A DNA stretch of 64,000 nucleotides from an uncultured Clostridia bacterium (lineage in GTDB: Bacteria > Bacillota > Clostridia > Christensenellales > Borkfalkiaceae): the NCBI GenBank assembly GCA_947625385.1, contig CANQOB010000001.1, positions 1 to 64,000 of the forward strand, read 5' to 3'. The notes under the pieces were generated by a model. That model was not told the DNA's origin. It ran no database searches and saw nothing but the letters and a program-made list of their open reading frames with translations. The number at the start of each line of letters is the position of its first letter. Position 1 is the stretch's first letter. Shown one piece after another: positions 9,174 to 19,644 of the stretch. Made by a program: the position numbers and the translations under genes.

Positions 9174-10505
9174 ATGAAATTTCAAAAAGGTTTTTATGCG
9201 GATATCCGCGTCGAAAGAAGATATTCCGCGAGCGTTAAAATCCGTGACGGCGTCGTCGAGGAATGCAAAGAGACGACGACCGCCCGCGCTTTTTTGCGCG
9301 TGTTCGACGGTGAAATGTGGTACTACGCCTCCACTTACCGCCTCGGCGGGATTCAGGAGGAACTTGATCGTCTCTATGCGGGCGCGACCCCGCGGGCGGA
9401 TATCCTGTCCCATCCCGTCGTCGCCAGAATCGAGGCAAACCGCCAAAAGCTGTGGAAATTCAAAGAGAATTGCGTGAAGAACGTTCCGCTCTCCGAGAAG
9501 AAAAAATATCTCGAAGAGCGGCTTCCCGCGCTCGCTTCTCCCTATTTGAAAATGGGGATGGCGCGGTACGCCGATCTCTATGTGCAGAAAATTTTCGTCT
9601 CCTCCAAGGGGGCGGATCTCGGTTTCGACTTCCAGCTCGCGGGCGTGGGATTCGGCGCGTCGCTCGCATCGGAGGGCGAGACGTTCGAGACGTTTTTCAA
9701 ACAGACCAAGGACAGCTTTTCAGCCCTCAATGTCTCGCAAGAGGACGTCAAAAAGAGCGTCGAAGAGGGGGAGACCTTCCTTCTCCGCGCCAAGCCCGTC
9801 GTGCCGGGCGTGTATCCCGTCATCCTCTCGCCCGAGGTCGCGGGCGTATTCGCGCACGAATCCTTCGGGCATAAGTCGGAAGCGGATTTCATGCTCGGCG
9901 ACGAGACGATGAAGCGGGAATGGCAGCTCGGCAAACGGGTCGGTTCGGAGATTCTCTCCATTACGGACAGCGGGGAGGGCGCAGGTTCCGGCTATTGCCC
10001 CTTCGATGACGAGGGAACGCGCGCGGGCAAGACCTATCTCATCAAAGACGGCGTGCTCGCGGGCAGATTGCATTCGGCGGAGACCGCCGCCGACCTCGGC
10101 GAAGAGACCACAGGCAACGCCCGCGCCGTCAACTGCGAGTTCGAACCGATCGTCCGCATGACGAGCACCGTCATCGAGGCGGGGGATACCCCCAAGGAGG
10201 AGCTGTTCGCGAGAATCCGCCACGGGTATTTCATCAAATCGTACAAACACGGCTCGGGCATGAGCACATTCACGATCGCGCCCCACCTCGCCTATGAGAT
10301 CGTGGACGGCAAGATCGCGGGACCCGTGAAGATCGCCGTCATTACGGGCAATGTATTCGAAACGCTCGGCAAGGTGGACGGGCTTTCCGACAGGGTGGAG
10401 GTCGTCGACAATGTGTTCGGAGGCTGCGGCAAGATGGAGCAGAGCCCCCTTACGGTCTCCTTCGGGGGACCCTATGTCAGCATCTCCGGCATGAATGTTC
10501 AGTGA
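9174..10505 (+). CDS. tldD: Metalloprotease TldD
   Basis: Catalytic subunit of the TldD/TldE (PmbA) heterodimer, which in characterised bacteria clips unfolded peptides and matures some modified peptides. The zinc motif 'HESFGH' (HExxxH) falls at residues 228-233 of the chosen start, followed by the usual 'SEAD' stretch. The ORF track begins at 9069 inside the preceding gene. I chose ATG 9174, 'MKFQKGFYADIRVERR', because the earlier residues read as out-of-frame junk and this start gives a family-length protein of 443 residues. tldE follows immediately. Confidence 0.9.
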   Translation: MKFQKGFYADIRVERRYSASVKIRDGVVEECKETTTARAFLRVFDGEMWYYASTYRLGGIQEELDRLYAGATPRADILSHPVVARIEANRQKLWKFKENCVKNVPLSEKKKYLEERLPALASPYLKMGMARYADLYVQKIFVSSKGADLGFDFQLAGVGFGASLASEGETFETFFKQTKDSFSALNVSQEDVKKSVEEGETFLLRAKPVVPGVYPVILSPEVAGVFAHESFGHKSEADFMLGDETMKREWQLGKRVGSEILSITDSGEGAGSGYCPFDDEGTRAGKTYLIKDGVLAGRLHSAETAADLGEETTGNARAVNCEFEPIVRMTSTVIEAGDTPKEELFARIRHGYFIKSYKHGSGMSTFTIAPHLAYEIVDGKIAGPVKIAVITGNVFETLGKVDGLSDRVEVVDNVFGGCGKMEQSPLTVSFGGPYVSISGMNVQ

Positions 10506-10512
10506 GGCGGTT

Positions 10513-11730
10513 ATGGAACGGGAAACGATCGTAAATCAAAGTATATCGCAGAGCGTGCATTGTGCGGGGGGCAAAACGCAATCCCTCCGCGTCAAGGAGG
10601 ACAAACATACCGTCGTGCGCACATTCGACGGCGTACGGGTCGGCATTGCCGCCGAGATCGGGGACGCCCACGAGGATATGGTGGCGTCGGCGTCGGTCGA
10701 AAAGCTCCCGGGCGGCATCGAATATCCCTGCGCCCTGCCCGAGCACAAGACGCGCTTCCAGGACGCGAGCTCGGAAGAATTGAAAGGATTTTCCGTGCTT
10801 CCCGCGGCGAAGAGTCTCTTGTCGCGCCTCATGGACAGCTTTCCGAACTTCGCGTTTTCGGGACCGCTGCTCTCTTTGAGCGAGCGCAAGCATTCTTACG
10901 ACAATTCAAAGGGGACAAAGTACCGCTATGAGGCGAACGACGTGTCGGTCTGCGCCGTCATACGTGCAAAGAACTCCGCAAACATCATGGACGCGGCGTA
11001 TGAAGCGCGGCGCGACTTCTTTGATGAGAGCGCCGTCGTCGCGGACGTCGGCGCCATGCTCGGCGCCTACGACCGCAGGGTCGCTCTTCCGAAAAAGCAG
11101 CTACCCGTGCTCGTCGGCGAGGAAACGGCGCAGTTCCTTCTCGGGGAACTGACCGCCGAGACCTGCATGAGCGGCGCGGGCTTGCTGTCCGGGAAATACC
11201 GCGAAAAGAGCTTTTCGGAGTATTTCCGCCTCTATACCGACGTCTCTCCGGCGGCACGGGACAGGGTACCTTTCTTCGACACGGAGGGGACGACCTTGGA
11301 GGGGGATAAATTCTACTATATCAAGGACGGCGTGATCTGCGGACTCGCGACGACGAGGCGTTCGGCAAAGAAATACGGTCTGCCGCTCTCGGGCGGGGCG
11401 TGGGCGCAGCTCGACGATATCCCCGTCCCCGCATTCCTCGGCGTAGGAGTGGGGGTCACGCATACCTCGCTCAAAGATCTCGTCGGCGGGAAGGCGATCT
11501 ATGTTGCGATGACGTCGGGCGGGGACATGACTCCCGACGGGACGCTCGCGCTGCCCGTCCAGCTCGCCTATCTCTATGAGGGCGGGAGACTGGTGGGGCG
11601 CCTCCCGGAGTTTACGATCGCGGGAAATCTGTTCGATGTGTTCGGAGGCGGCTATCTCGGCTGTGCCGAGAACGATGCGTTCGGGTATCGGAGAGAGCGC
11701 CTGATCGCCGCGGACTTCAAAGTGATCTGA
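10513..11730 (+). CDS. tldE: TldE/PmbA protease subunit
   Basis: Partner of TldD in the heterodimeric peptide protease. It lacks the HExxxH motif, as expected for the non-catalytic subunit, and ends with the family's conserved 'FTIAGNLFDVFGG' region. The ORF track starts at 10495, but ATG 10513 is preceded by a good ribosome site (gaggcgg) placed just after the tldD stop, so I prefer it (405 residues). tldD and tldE form a two-gene unit closed by a strong terminator. The nearby peptide importer makes a role in handling imported peptides conceivable, but that is inference. Confidence 0.86.
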   Translation: MERETIVNQSISQSVHCAGGKTQSLRVKEDKHTVVRTFDGVRVGIAAEIGDAHEDMVASASVEKLPGGIEYPCALPEHKTRFQDASSEELKGFSVLPAAKSLLSRLMDSFPNFAFSGPLLSLSERKHSYDNSKGTKYRYEANDVSVCAVIRAKNSANIMDAAYEARRDFFDESAVVADVGAMLGAYDRRVALPKKQLPVLVGEETAQFLLGELTAETCMSGAGLLSGKYREKSFSEYFRLYTDVSPAARDRVPFFDTEGTTLEGDKFYYIKDGVICGLATTRRSAKKYGLPLSGGAWAQLDDIPVPAFLGVGVGVTHTSLKDLVGGKAIYVAMTSGGDMTPDGTLALPVQLAYLYEGGRLVGRLPEFTIAGNLFDVFGGGYLGCAENDAFGYRRERLIAADFKVI

Positions 11731-11756
11731 AAAAACGTCCCTTGCGGGACGTTTTT
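11731..11756 (+). terminator. Rho-independent terminator after tldE
   Basis: Perfect 11-bp stem 'aaaaacgtccc' / 'gggacgttttt' with loop TTGC, starting at the base after the tldE stop. A-tract and T-tract make it usable from both strands, so it can also serve the convergent S41 peptidase gene. Confidence 0.92.
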
Positions 11757-11779
11757 CTGTGACGCGTGAAAGCATCGGT

Positions 11780-13021
11780 TTATCGGAGGTTCAAAAACTT
11801 CAACGCAGCGGCGATATCGACGTCCTCCCGAAGATGTTCGGGCGTCCACGGGACGAAAATGTCGGGCTGTATGCCGCGCCCTCTTGTGGCTTTGCCTTCG
11901 TCGATCGCCTTGCTCCGCGACGTCGGATAAAGCAAATAATAGTCTCCGAAATCGACGTAGGCAAGGTTGGAATAGTCGCATATCCCCATGGTGGGGCGAC
12001 CGATCACGGTGACTTTTTTGAGCCTTGCCGCCGTTTCGACAAAACTTTCTCCCGACGAACCGCAGGTATAGTCAGTCAGGACAACGACTTTTTCGGGAAA
12101 ACGGGTGCCGTGCTCCGAAAATAGGAAGCCGTCCGCCTTCATGGGCACAAAGCCTTTGCCTTTGTTTTTGATTTGCTCCTCGATCAGCTCTTCGTAAAAA
12201 CGGCGCATTTCTTCGGAATACGCCTTATCGCGATAACTTTCGAAGAGTGAAAGGCGGGATTCGGAGTTGCGCTCTGTGCAGAGCAGCTCTACTGCCGCAG
12301 GGAAGATTGGCTGATTGCATAAAGCGTCATCCTCTTCGAGGCAGTATTTGAGGAGCGGCAAGAACACGGTATCGCTTCCGCCCACATTTTCCCGCACATC
12401 GATCACGAGATATTTTGTATGTTCGATCTCTTCCCGGCAGCCGTCAAGAAAATCTTTCATATCCGCCTCGTCATAGAAATCGTCGAACCGCAGATACAGG
12501 CAGTCGTCGTGAATCATCTTGTGCTCATAGGGGAGGCTTCCCGACCGCGGCGTTTTGGCGCGGACGGCAAGGTCGAACGTCTTTCCGTCTCTTTTGACGG
12601 CGATCGTTTCGGAGCGGGAAAGGATATCCTCCCACACGTCCGAGCAGCGGTCGGGCGCTTCGTCCAAAAACGCATGATAGGTCTCGGCGGTCTGCGGAAC
12701 GGACGCCCCGTCGATGGCTACGATCTCGTCGCCCTTCAAGAGGTCGTCCACCTCGGAATCCGTGACGAACAGACTGCCAAGGTACCGCCTAACCCGAAAA
12801 CCGATGTAGCAGCCGTCCGTGTGACTTTTATAGAAATTGAGATGTCCGCGCACGCCGAACGCCGCCAAATATTTTTCAACGGAAAATAAGAAGGATTTTT
12901 CATCCATCGCGTCGGAAATTTCCGAAAGGAAGGGCTCGGGGTCGACCTGTATTTCCTTGCAGAATGCAGCGTCATGCCGGCAGACATCGACGACCGTTTG
13001 CGCAATTTCTTTCTTTGTCAT
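11780..13021 (-). CDS. S41 family (C-terminal processing) peptidase
   Basis: Serine peptidase of the S41 family. The C-terminal half contains 'DVRENVGGSDTVFLPL' and the nucleophile region 'YTCGSSGESFVETA', the family's Ser-containing segment. The N-terminal half has a PDZ-like stretch 'DDLLKGDEIVAIDG'. No signal peptide or membrane anchor is visible ('MTKKEIAQTVVDVCRH'), unlike classic CtpA, so it may be cytoplasmic. The ORF track runs 53 codons further upstream, but those codons lie upstream of a promoter with extended -10. ATG 13021 is preceded by AAAGGAG, so I use it (413 residues). It is monocistronic. Confidence 0.85.
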   Translation of the reverse strand: MTKKEIAQTVVDVCRHDAAFCKEIQVDPEPFLSEISDAMDEKSFLFSVEKYLAAFGVRGHLNFYKSHTDGCYIGFRVRRYLGSLFVTDSEVDDLLKGDEIVAIDGASVPQTAETYHAFLDEAPDRCSDVWEDILSRSETIAVKRDGKTFDLAVRAKTPRSGSLPYEHKMIHDDCLYLRFDDFYDEADMKDFLDGCREEIEHTKYLVIDVRENVGGSDTVFLPLLKYCLEEDDALCNQPIFPAAVELLCTERNSESRLSLFESYRDKAYSEEMRRFYEELIEEQIKNKGKGFVPMKADGFLFSEHGTRFPEKVVVLTDYTCGSSGESFVETAARLKKVTVIGRPTMGICDYSNLAYVDFGDYYLLYPTSRSKAIDEGKATRGRGIQPDIFVPWTPEHLREDVDIAAALKFLNLR

Positions 13022-13055
13022 GAGTTCTCCTTTGAATTGGTTTTTTCTGAATGAA

Positions 13056-13084
13056 ATTATATCACATTCCCGCGAAAAAAGCAA
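13056..13084 (-). promoter_or_regulatory. Sigma-A promoter for the S41 peptidase
   Basis: Read on the minus strand: TTGCTT, 17-nt spacer, TATAAT with TG one base upstream (extended -10). The predicted transcript start is about 28 nt before the chosen ATG, which supports that start. Confidence 0.75.
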
Positions 13085-13087
13085 GAT

Positions 13088-13119
13088 GAAAAAGCGGAGG
13101 AAAACATCCTCCGTTTTTT
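13088..13119 (-). terminator. Terminator after tRNA-Ser
   Basis: Stem 'cggagga' / 'tcctccg' with a 5-nt loop and runs of A and T on both sides, directly 3' of the minus-strand tRNA-Ser gene. Confidence 0.85.
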
Positions 13120-13121
13120 CA

Positions 13122-13212
13122 TGGCGCAGAGACGGGGATTTGAACCCCGGGTAGACTTTTGACCTACACACGATTTCCAATCGTGCTCCTTAAGCCGCTC
13201 GGACATCTCTGC
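13122..13212 (-). tRNA. tRNA-Ser (anticodon GGA)
   Basis: Minus-strand cloverleaf with acceptor GCAGAGA pairing TCTCTGC, discriminator G and encoded CCA. The anticodon arm is CACGA-TTGGAAA-TCGTG, giving GGA (reads UCC/UCU). A long variable arm typical of class II tRNAs is present, and the T-arm reads GGGGTTCAAATCCCC. About 91 nt. Confidence 0.96.
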
Positions 13213-13222
13213 AAGCTATCTT

Positions 13223-13251
13223 ATTTTACACGAAAAAGCATAAAATTGCAA
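13223..13251 (-). promoter_or_regulatory. Promoter of tRNA-Ser
   Basis: Minus strand: TTGCAA, 17-nt spacer, TAAAAT, with +1 expected about 4 nt before the mature tRNA 5' end. The rest of the 13213-13394 gap shows no gene or other clear element. Confidence 0.75.
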
Positions 13252-13394
13252 CTGATTTCCGCCGCGTTTCAAAAATTCCCGAGAATTTCTTTTTTTCGGG
13301 CTCCATTCCCGACGGTTAGCGCGGCGCTTTCAAATCCTGTTTCAGTTGATTACATGATACCATAGAGCGGCAAGAAAATCAAGTCCGAACGGCA

Positions 13395-13426
13395 TAAAAA
13401 AAGCACAGCGGGAATTCCCGCTGTGC
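13395..13426 (-). terminator. groEL terminator
   Basis: Perfect palindrome 'gcacagcgggaattcccgct' continuing to gtgc (12-bp arms), followed on the minus strand by seven T. It lies 17 nt after the groEL stop. Confidence 0.93.
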
Positions 13427-13442
13427 AAGATAGACTTTATTC

Positions 13443-15369
<1,927 letters not shown>

Positions 15370-15400
15370 ATTGGAATGCCTCCTTTTTTTATCCTTTTAT

Positions 15401-15428
15401 ATTATAAACCGGAAGCCCGCTCTATCAA
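15401..15428 (-). promoter_or_regulatory. groESL promoter (no CIRCE seen)
   Basis: Minus strand: TTGATA, 16-nt spacer, TATAAT, about 31 nt before groES. The HrcA operator CIRCE (TTAGCACTC-N9-GAGTGCTAA) usual in Bacillota is not present between the promoter and the gene or around the promoter. Confidence 0.75.
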
Positions 15429-15489
15429 ACGAAAATCAAAAAAAATTTTGGGAAATTTTGTAAGCGCTTTCCGCACTTTCCGCAAATCC

Positions 15490-15518
15490 TTGCTTTTCGT
15501 ACAAAGATATGGTATAAT
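15490..15518 (+). promoter_or_regulatory. Promoter of the dCMP deaminase operon
   Basis: TTGCTT, 17-nt spacer, TATAAT, 20 nt before the ATG and followed by GGAGG. It is divergent from the groESL promoter. Confidence 0.82.
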
Positions 15519-15537
15519 ATGCGTCGGAGGAAGCGCT

Positions 15538-15981
15538 ATGGACAAATGGGATCGTCGATTCATGGATCTGACCGAGCAAGTCGGCACATGGGCAAGCTGC
15601 CTGCGCCGAAAAGTGGGCGCGATCATCGTCAGGGATAAACGCGTCATGACGACGGGCTATAACGGAGCTCCGTCGGGCATCCGCTCCTGTATCGAGCGGG
15701 GAAAATGCCTGCGGACGGAAAACAATATCCCGAGCGGCACGCATGCCGAGCTTTGCTATGCCACCCACGCCGAGCAGAACGCCATCATCCAGGCTGCAAA
15801 GTACGGCGTGAACATCTGCGGCGCGACGCTGTATTGCACCCACCAGCCCTGCGTCATCTGTGCGAAAATGATCATCAATGCGGGAATCAAGCGGGTCGTC
15901 TACAAGGAAGGCTATCCCGATGAGTTCTCCATGGAGCTTTTCCGCGAGGCGGGCACTTTGGTCGAAAAATTCGAGGAGTAA
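15538..15981 (+). CDS. dCMP deaminase family protein (ComEB-like)
   Basis: Zinc-dependent cytidine/deoxycytidylate deaminase fold, converting dCMP to dUMP in thymidylate supply. The zinc ligands are in 'HAEQNAI' and 'PCVICAKM'. The ORF track carries an artefactual extension back to 14512, antisense to groES/groEL. The promoter and the GGAGG site 7 nt upstream fix ATG 15538, 'MDKWDRRFMDL', giving 147 residues. It leads an apparent three-gene unit with the cyclophilin (6 nt gap) and purB (12 nt gap), consistent with nucleotide metabolism. Family members called ComEB have no proven role in competence. Confidence 0.9.
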   Translation: MDKWDRRFMDLTEQVGTWASCLRRKVGAIIVRDKRVMTTGYNGAPSGIRSCIERGKCLRTENNIPSGTHAELCYATHAEQNAIIQAAKYGVNICGATLYCTHQPCVICAKMIINAGIKRVVYKEGYPDEFSMELFREAGTLVEKFEE

Positions 15982-15987
15982 ATCATC

Positions 15988-16506
15988 ATGCAAAATCCGA
16001 TCGTAACGTTTGAAATGGAAAACGGCAGCCTGTTCAAGGCAGAACTCTATCCCGAGACCGCACCCAATACGGTGAACAACTTTCTTTCGCTCGTCAAGAA
16101 GGGCTTCTATGACGGCGTGATCTTTCACCGGGTCATCCGCGGCTTCATGATTCAGGGAGGAGACCCGAAGGGACTGGGCATCGGCGGTCCCGGATATCAT
16201 ATCCGCGGCGAATTCGGGGCGAACGGGTTCCCCAATGCCCTCAAACATACGCGCGGCGTCCTGTCGATGGCGCGCGCACAGGACAAGGATTCCGCCGGTT
16301 CGCAGTTCTTCGTCATGCACGCGGACGCGCCCTACCTCGACGGGCAGTATGCCGCGTTCGGAAAGGTCATCGAGGGAATGGAAGTCGTCGATGAGATCGC
16401 TTCCGTGCGCGTGGACTTCCGCGACAGACCGATCGCCGAACAAAAGATGAAAAAGGTGACTGCCGAAACCTTCGGCGTCGACTATCCGCAGCCCGTAACA
16501 CTTTGA
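15988..16506 (+). CDS. ppiB: Cyclophilin-type peptidyl-prolyl cis-trans isomerase
   Basis: Cytoplasmic proline isomerase assisting folding. It carries the cyclophilin signature 'YDGVIFHRVIRGFMIQGGDP', then 'MARAQDKDSAGSQFFV' and 'YAAFGKVIEGMEVVD'. No signal peptide. 172 residues, normal for the family. It sits between the dCMP deaminase and purB on one transcript. Confidence 0.95.
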   Translation: MQNPIVTFEMENGSLFKAELYPETAPNTVNNFLSLVKKGFYDGVIFHRVIRGFMIQGGDPKGLGIGGPGYHIRGEFGANGFPNALKHTRGVLSMARAQDKDSAGSQFFVMHADAPYLDGQYAAFGKVIEGMEVVDEIASVRVDFRDRPIAEQKMKKVTAETFGVDYPQPVTL

Positions 16507-16518
16507 AAGGAAAACGCC

Positions 16519-17955
16519 ATGTCAGATAAATCGGTTTATGAAAATCCGCTGAATACCCGCTACGCGAGCCGCGAAATGCAGGAAAATTTCGGCGATGAAA
16601 AGAGATTCCGCCTTTGGAGAACGCTCTGGATAGCCTTGGCGGAGAGCGAGATGGAGCTCGGGCTGCCCATCACCAAGGAGCAGATCGAGGAGCTGAAAGC
16701 GCACAGGGACGACATCGATTTTGCGCGCGCGGAGGCGTATGAGCGGGAAGTGCGGCACGACGTCATGGCGCATGTCAAGACGTTCGGGGACGCGGCGCCG
16801 TCTGCGCGGGGCATCATCCACCTCGGCGCGACGAGCTGCTTCGTCGATTGCAATTCCGAGCTCATCATTCTGCGGGACGGATTGGAGATTCTCCTCCGAA
16901 AACTTGTCAATGTGCTCGACAAACTGAAAAAGTTTGCGCTTCGTTACAGAAATTTGCCGACGCTCGGCTTCACACATTTGCAGCCTGCGCAGCTCACGAC
17001 GGTGGGCAAGCGCGCAACGCTTTGGATGCAGGACCTCATGCTCGATTATGAAAACCTGCAAAATCTGCTCTCCCATTTCCGCCTGCGCGGGGTCAAGGGG
17101 ACGACGGGAACGCAGGCGAGTTTTTTGGACCTCTTCGACGGGGATGCGCGCAAAGTGAAGGAGCTGGAAAAACGCGTCGTCGAAAAGCTCGGCTACTCGA
17201 AAGTGTACGGCGTGACGGGACAGACCTATCCCCGCAAATTCGATTACAATGTGCTCTGCGTGCTCTCGCAGATCGCACAGAGCGCGTACAAGTTCTCCAA
17301 CGATATCCGCCTCTTGCAGAACATGAAGGAGATCGAGGAGCCCTTCGAGACCAAACAAATCGGTTCGTCCGCAATGGCGTACAAGCGCAATCCGATGCGC
17401 TCCGAACGCATGGGCAGTCTTGCGCGCTATATGCTTTCGCTGCCGGTCAATTCCGCCTTTACGGCGGGGACGCAGTGGTTCGAGCGCACGCTCGACGACA
17501 GCGCAAACCGCCGCATCGTCAATGCGCAGGCGTTCCTCACGGTGGACGCCATCCTCAATATCTATATGAACGTTGCGGAAAACCTTGTCGTGCACGAAAA
17601 GGTCATCAAAAAGCATATCGCCGCCGAACTTCCCTTCATGGCGACGGAGAACATCATCATGGAATGCGTGAAGGCGGGAGGGGACAGACAGGAATTGCAC
17701 GAGCGCATCCGCGTGCTCTCGCAGGAAGCAGGGAAAACGGTCAAGGACGAGGGGAAAGAGAACGACCTCGTAAAACGCATCGAGCGCGATGAGATGTTCG
17801 CCGCCGTACACGGAAGGATGCACGAGATTCTCGATACGAAAAAATTCGTCGGCCGTGCGCCCGAACAGACAAAGGAATTTATCCGTAGTGAGATCGACCC
17901 CATCTTGCGTCGGCACAAAAATCTGCTCGGAGAGCAGGGGGACGTAAGGGTTTAA
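16519..17955 (+). CDS. purB: Adenylosuccinate lyase
   Basis: Catalyses two fumarate-releasing steps in purine synthesis (SAICAR to AICAR and adenylosuccinate to AMP). The superfamily signature is 'GSSAMAYKRNPMRSER' near residue 290, with the catalytic loop Ser. 'GATSCFVDCN' and 'THLQPAQLTTVGKR' match other active-site regions. 478 residues. GGAAA precedes the ATG by 8 nt. The transcript ends at a hairpin carrying the window's repeated palindrome. Confidence 0.96.
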   Translation: MSDKSVYENPLNTRYASREMQENFGDEKRFRLWRTLWIALAESEMELGLPITKEQIEELKAHRDDIDFARAEAYEREVRHDVMAHVKTFGDAAPSARGIIHLGATSCFVDCNSELIILRDGLEILLRKLVNVLDKLKKFALRYRNLPTLGFTHLQPAQLTTVGKRATLWMQDLMLDYENLQNLLSHFRLRGVKGTTGTQASFLDLFDGDARKVKELEKRVVEKLGYSKVYGVTGQTYPRKFDYNVLCVLSQIAQSAYKFSNDIRLLQNMKEIEEPFETKQIGSSAMAYKRNPMRSERMGSLARYMLSLPVNSAFTAGTQWFERTLDDSANRRIVNAQAFLTVDAILNIYMNVAENLVVHEKVIKKHIAAELPFMATENIIMECVKAGGDRQELHERIRVLSQEAGKTVKDEGKENDLVKRIERDEMFAAVHGRMHEILDTKKFVGRAPEQTKEFIRSEIDPILRRHKNLLGEQGDVRV

Positions 17956-17963
17956 GAGGTTTT

Positions 17964-17998
17964 GCGAGGTATTATGCGTGACATAATACCTCGTTTTA
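17964..17998 (+). terminator. purB terminator carrying the GCGTGACATA palindrome (copy 1)
   Basis: Perfect 12-bp arms 'cgaggtattatg' / 'cataatacctcg' around the loop CGTGA, then TTTTATC. It is the best-formed member of a five-copy intergenic family sharing ATGCGTGACATA. Confidence 0.85.
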
Positions 17999-18033
17999 TC
18001 ATGAATTTATCATAGACGCGCATACTGTCCGAT

Positions 18034-18282
18034 ATGGAATATAAAAAGGTGTGCGTGGAAATTCTGGCGAGATTTTTGAGTGACGGCGGGCTTCGGCCCG
18101 TCGAACTTCTCTGGACGGACGGCGAGCGCTACCCGATCGAGCGGACAAAGTTCATCGAGCATGCGCCCGCCAACGTCGAGAGCATCCTCCCGGTGAGATA
18201 TACCGTCGTTGTAGGGGGGAAGGAGCGCTATCTCTATTTCGAGCCGGAGAAAATGCGTTGGTTCGTGGAGGTCCGCCTTTGA
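18034..18282 (+). CDS. Small conserved-looking protein co-translated with dinB
   Basis: 82 residues with no membrane segment. It contains 'LRPVELLWTDGERYPIER' and ends 'YLYFEPEKMRWFVEVRL', a beta-strand-rich pattern. I do not recognise the family with certainty; small proteins encoded beside Y-family polymerases exist in other phyla. The dinB ribosome site (GGAGGT) lies inside its last codons and its TGA overlaps the dinB TTG, so translation is coupled. No ribosome site is visible before its own ATG. A CATACT -10-like hexamer ends 8 nt upstream, so it may be leaderless. Confidence 0.75.
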   Translation: MEYKKVCVEILARFLSDGGLRPVELLWTDGERYPIERTKFIEHAPANVESILPVRYTVVVGGKERYLYFEPEKMRWFVEVRL

Positions 18283-19517
18283 GCAAAACGAGGTGCATTC
18301 TGCACAGCGATCTCAATAATTTTTATGCGTCTGTGGAGGTCCTCAAACATCCTGAATACAGGGATGTGCCGCTTGCCGTGTGCGGCAGCATCAAGGACAG
18401 GCACGGCGTGGTGCTCGCGAAGAATCCCCCCGCCAAGGCATGCGGCGTCAAGACGGGGGAGCCGCTCTTTCAGGCGCGCGGGAAATGTCCGGGGCTCGTC
18501 GAAATCGAAGCAGATTTCCCCTCGTATTTGCTCGTCTCCAAAGCGGTCAGAAAGATTTACGAGCGATATACCGACAAGATCGAGCCCTTCGGAATCGACG
18601 AATGCTGGCTGGATGTCACCGAGAGCACCGCTCTGTTCGGCGACGGCGTTCAGATTGCGGAGAGCATTCGCCAAACGGTGAAAAAGGAATGCGGCGTGAC
18701 CGTGAGCGTGGGGGTGAGCTGGAACAAAATTTTCGCAAAGCTTGCCTCCGACCTCAGAAAACCGGACGCCGTTACGCCCATTACCCCCGAAAATTACCGT
18801 GAAACGGCGTGGAAACTCCCTGCAAGCGATCTCCTGTTCGTCGGACAGGCTACGGCGAAGAAACTGCGCTTTCTCGGAATCGAGACCATCGGCGACCTCG
18901 CCCGCGCCGACGAGAGCCGTCTCGTCATGGAACTCGGAAAATGGGGGAAGGTGCTCTACGAATACGCGAACGGCAGGGACAACTCCTCCGTCCGGGAAAG
19001 CGGCGAGACGAGAGAGGTCAAGAGCATCGGGAACAGCCTCACTTGCTACCGAGACCTTGCGGAAGAGGATGAGATCTACATGCTCTTTTTGCTCCTCGCC
19101 GACAGTGTGGCGTTCCGCCTCGCCGAGAGCGGATTGGGGCGTGCGCACACGGTCAAGATCTCGGTGACGGACTGCGATCTGAACAGATTCGGCAAGCAGG
19201 GACAATGCAATCCGACCCGCAACGCAAAGGAGATCGCAGACTGTGCCATGCGGCTGTTCCGCGCGCTGCCGAAGAAGGGGAAACCCGTGCGGGCGCTCGG
19301 GGTCTCGGTCTCCGATTTCACGGGGCAGGAACAGCTCGACATGTTCGGCACAGCGGCGCGGGAGGAAAAACTCGAAAAAGCGGACGCCGCCGTTTCGAAG
19401 ATTCGGCAAAAATACGGAAATCATGCGATCAAGCGCGCGACCGTGCTCACCGACGAGCGGCTCAGCGGGCTCGACATCAAGGGCGCGCACGTCATTCACC
19501 CGGAAGGAAAGATTTGA
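18279..19517 (+). CDS. dinB: DNA polymerase IV (Y-family, DinB)
   Basis: Error-prone translesion polymerase. The catalytic motifs are 'HSDLNNFYASVE' near the N-terminus and 'IEPFGIDECWLDVT' with the metal-binding D/E pair. The little finger and a C-terminal 'GQEQLDMFG' beta-clamp-binding type peptide (QxxLF-like) near residue 355 are present. The ORF track starts at TTG 18258; I prefer TTG 18279, which has GGAGGT five bases upstream and overlaps the previous stop (412 residues). No LexA-like box is evident upstream. Confidence 0.92.
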   Translation: MSKTRCILHSDLNNFYASVEVLKHPEYRDVPLAVCGSIKDRHGVVLAKNPPAKACGVKTGEPLFQARGKCPGLVEIEADFPSYLLVSKAVRKIYERYTDKIEPFGIDECWLDVTESTALFGDGVQIAESIRQTVKKECGVTVSVGVSWNKIFAKLASDLRKPDAVTPITPENYRETAWKLPASDLLFVGQATAKKLRFLGIETIGDLARADESRLVMELGKWGKVLYEYANGRDNSSVRESGETREVKSIGNSLTCYRDLAEEDEIYMLFLLLADSVAFRLAESGLGRAHTVKISVTDCDLNRFGKQGQCNPTRNAKEIADCAMRLFRALPKKGKPVRALGVSVSDFTGQEQLDMFGTAAREEKLEKADAAVSKIRQKYGNHAIKRATVLTDERLSGLDIKGAHVIHPEGKI

Positions 19518-19539
19518 AAAAGTTTCTGTCTGTCCGCTC

Positions 19540-19568
19540 TTGATTTTGATGGAATTCTATACTATAAT
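19540..19568 (+). promoter_or_regulatory. Promoter of the lipoprotein gene
   Basis: TTGATT, 17-nt spacer, TATAAT, starting 22 nt after the dinB stop; the leader is about 70 nt. Confidence 0.75.
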
Positions 19569-19644
19569 AGAATTAGGGAAGAAAAATCGTCGTATTGTTG
19601 GATAGTTTTCTTTCTCAAACGTTTTATAAGCAGGGAGGAGTTTT

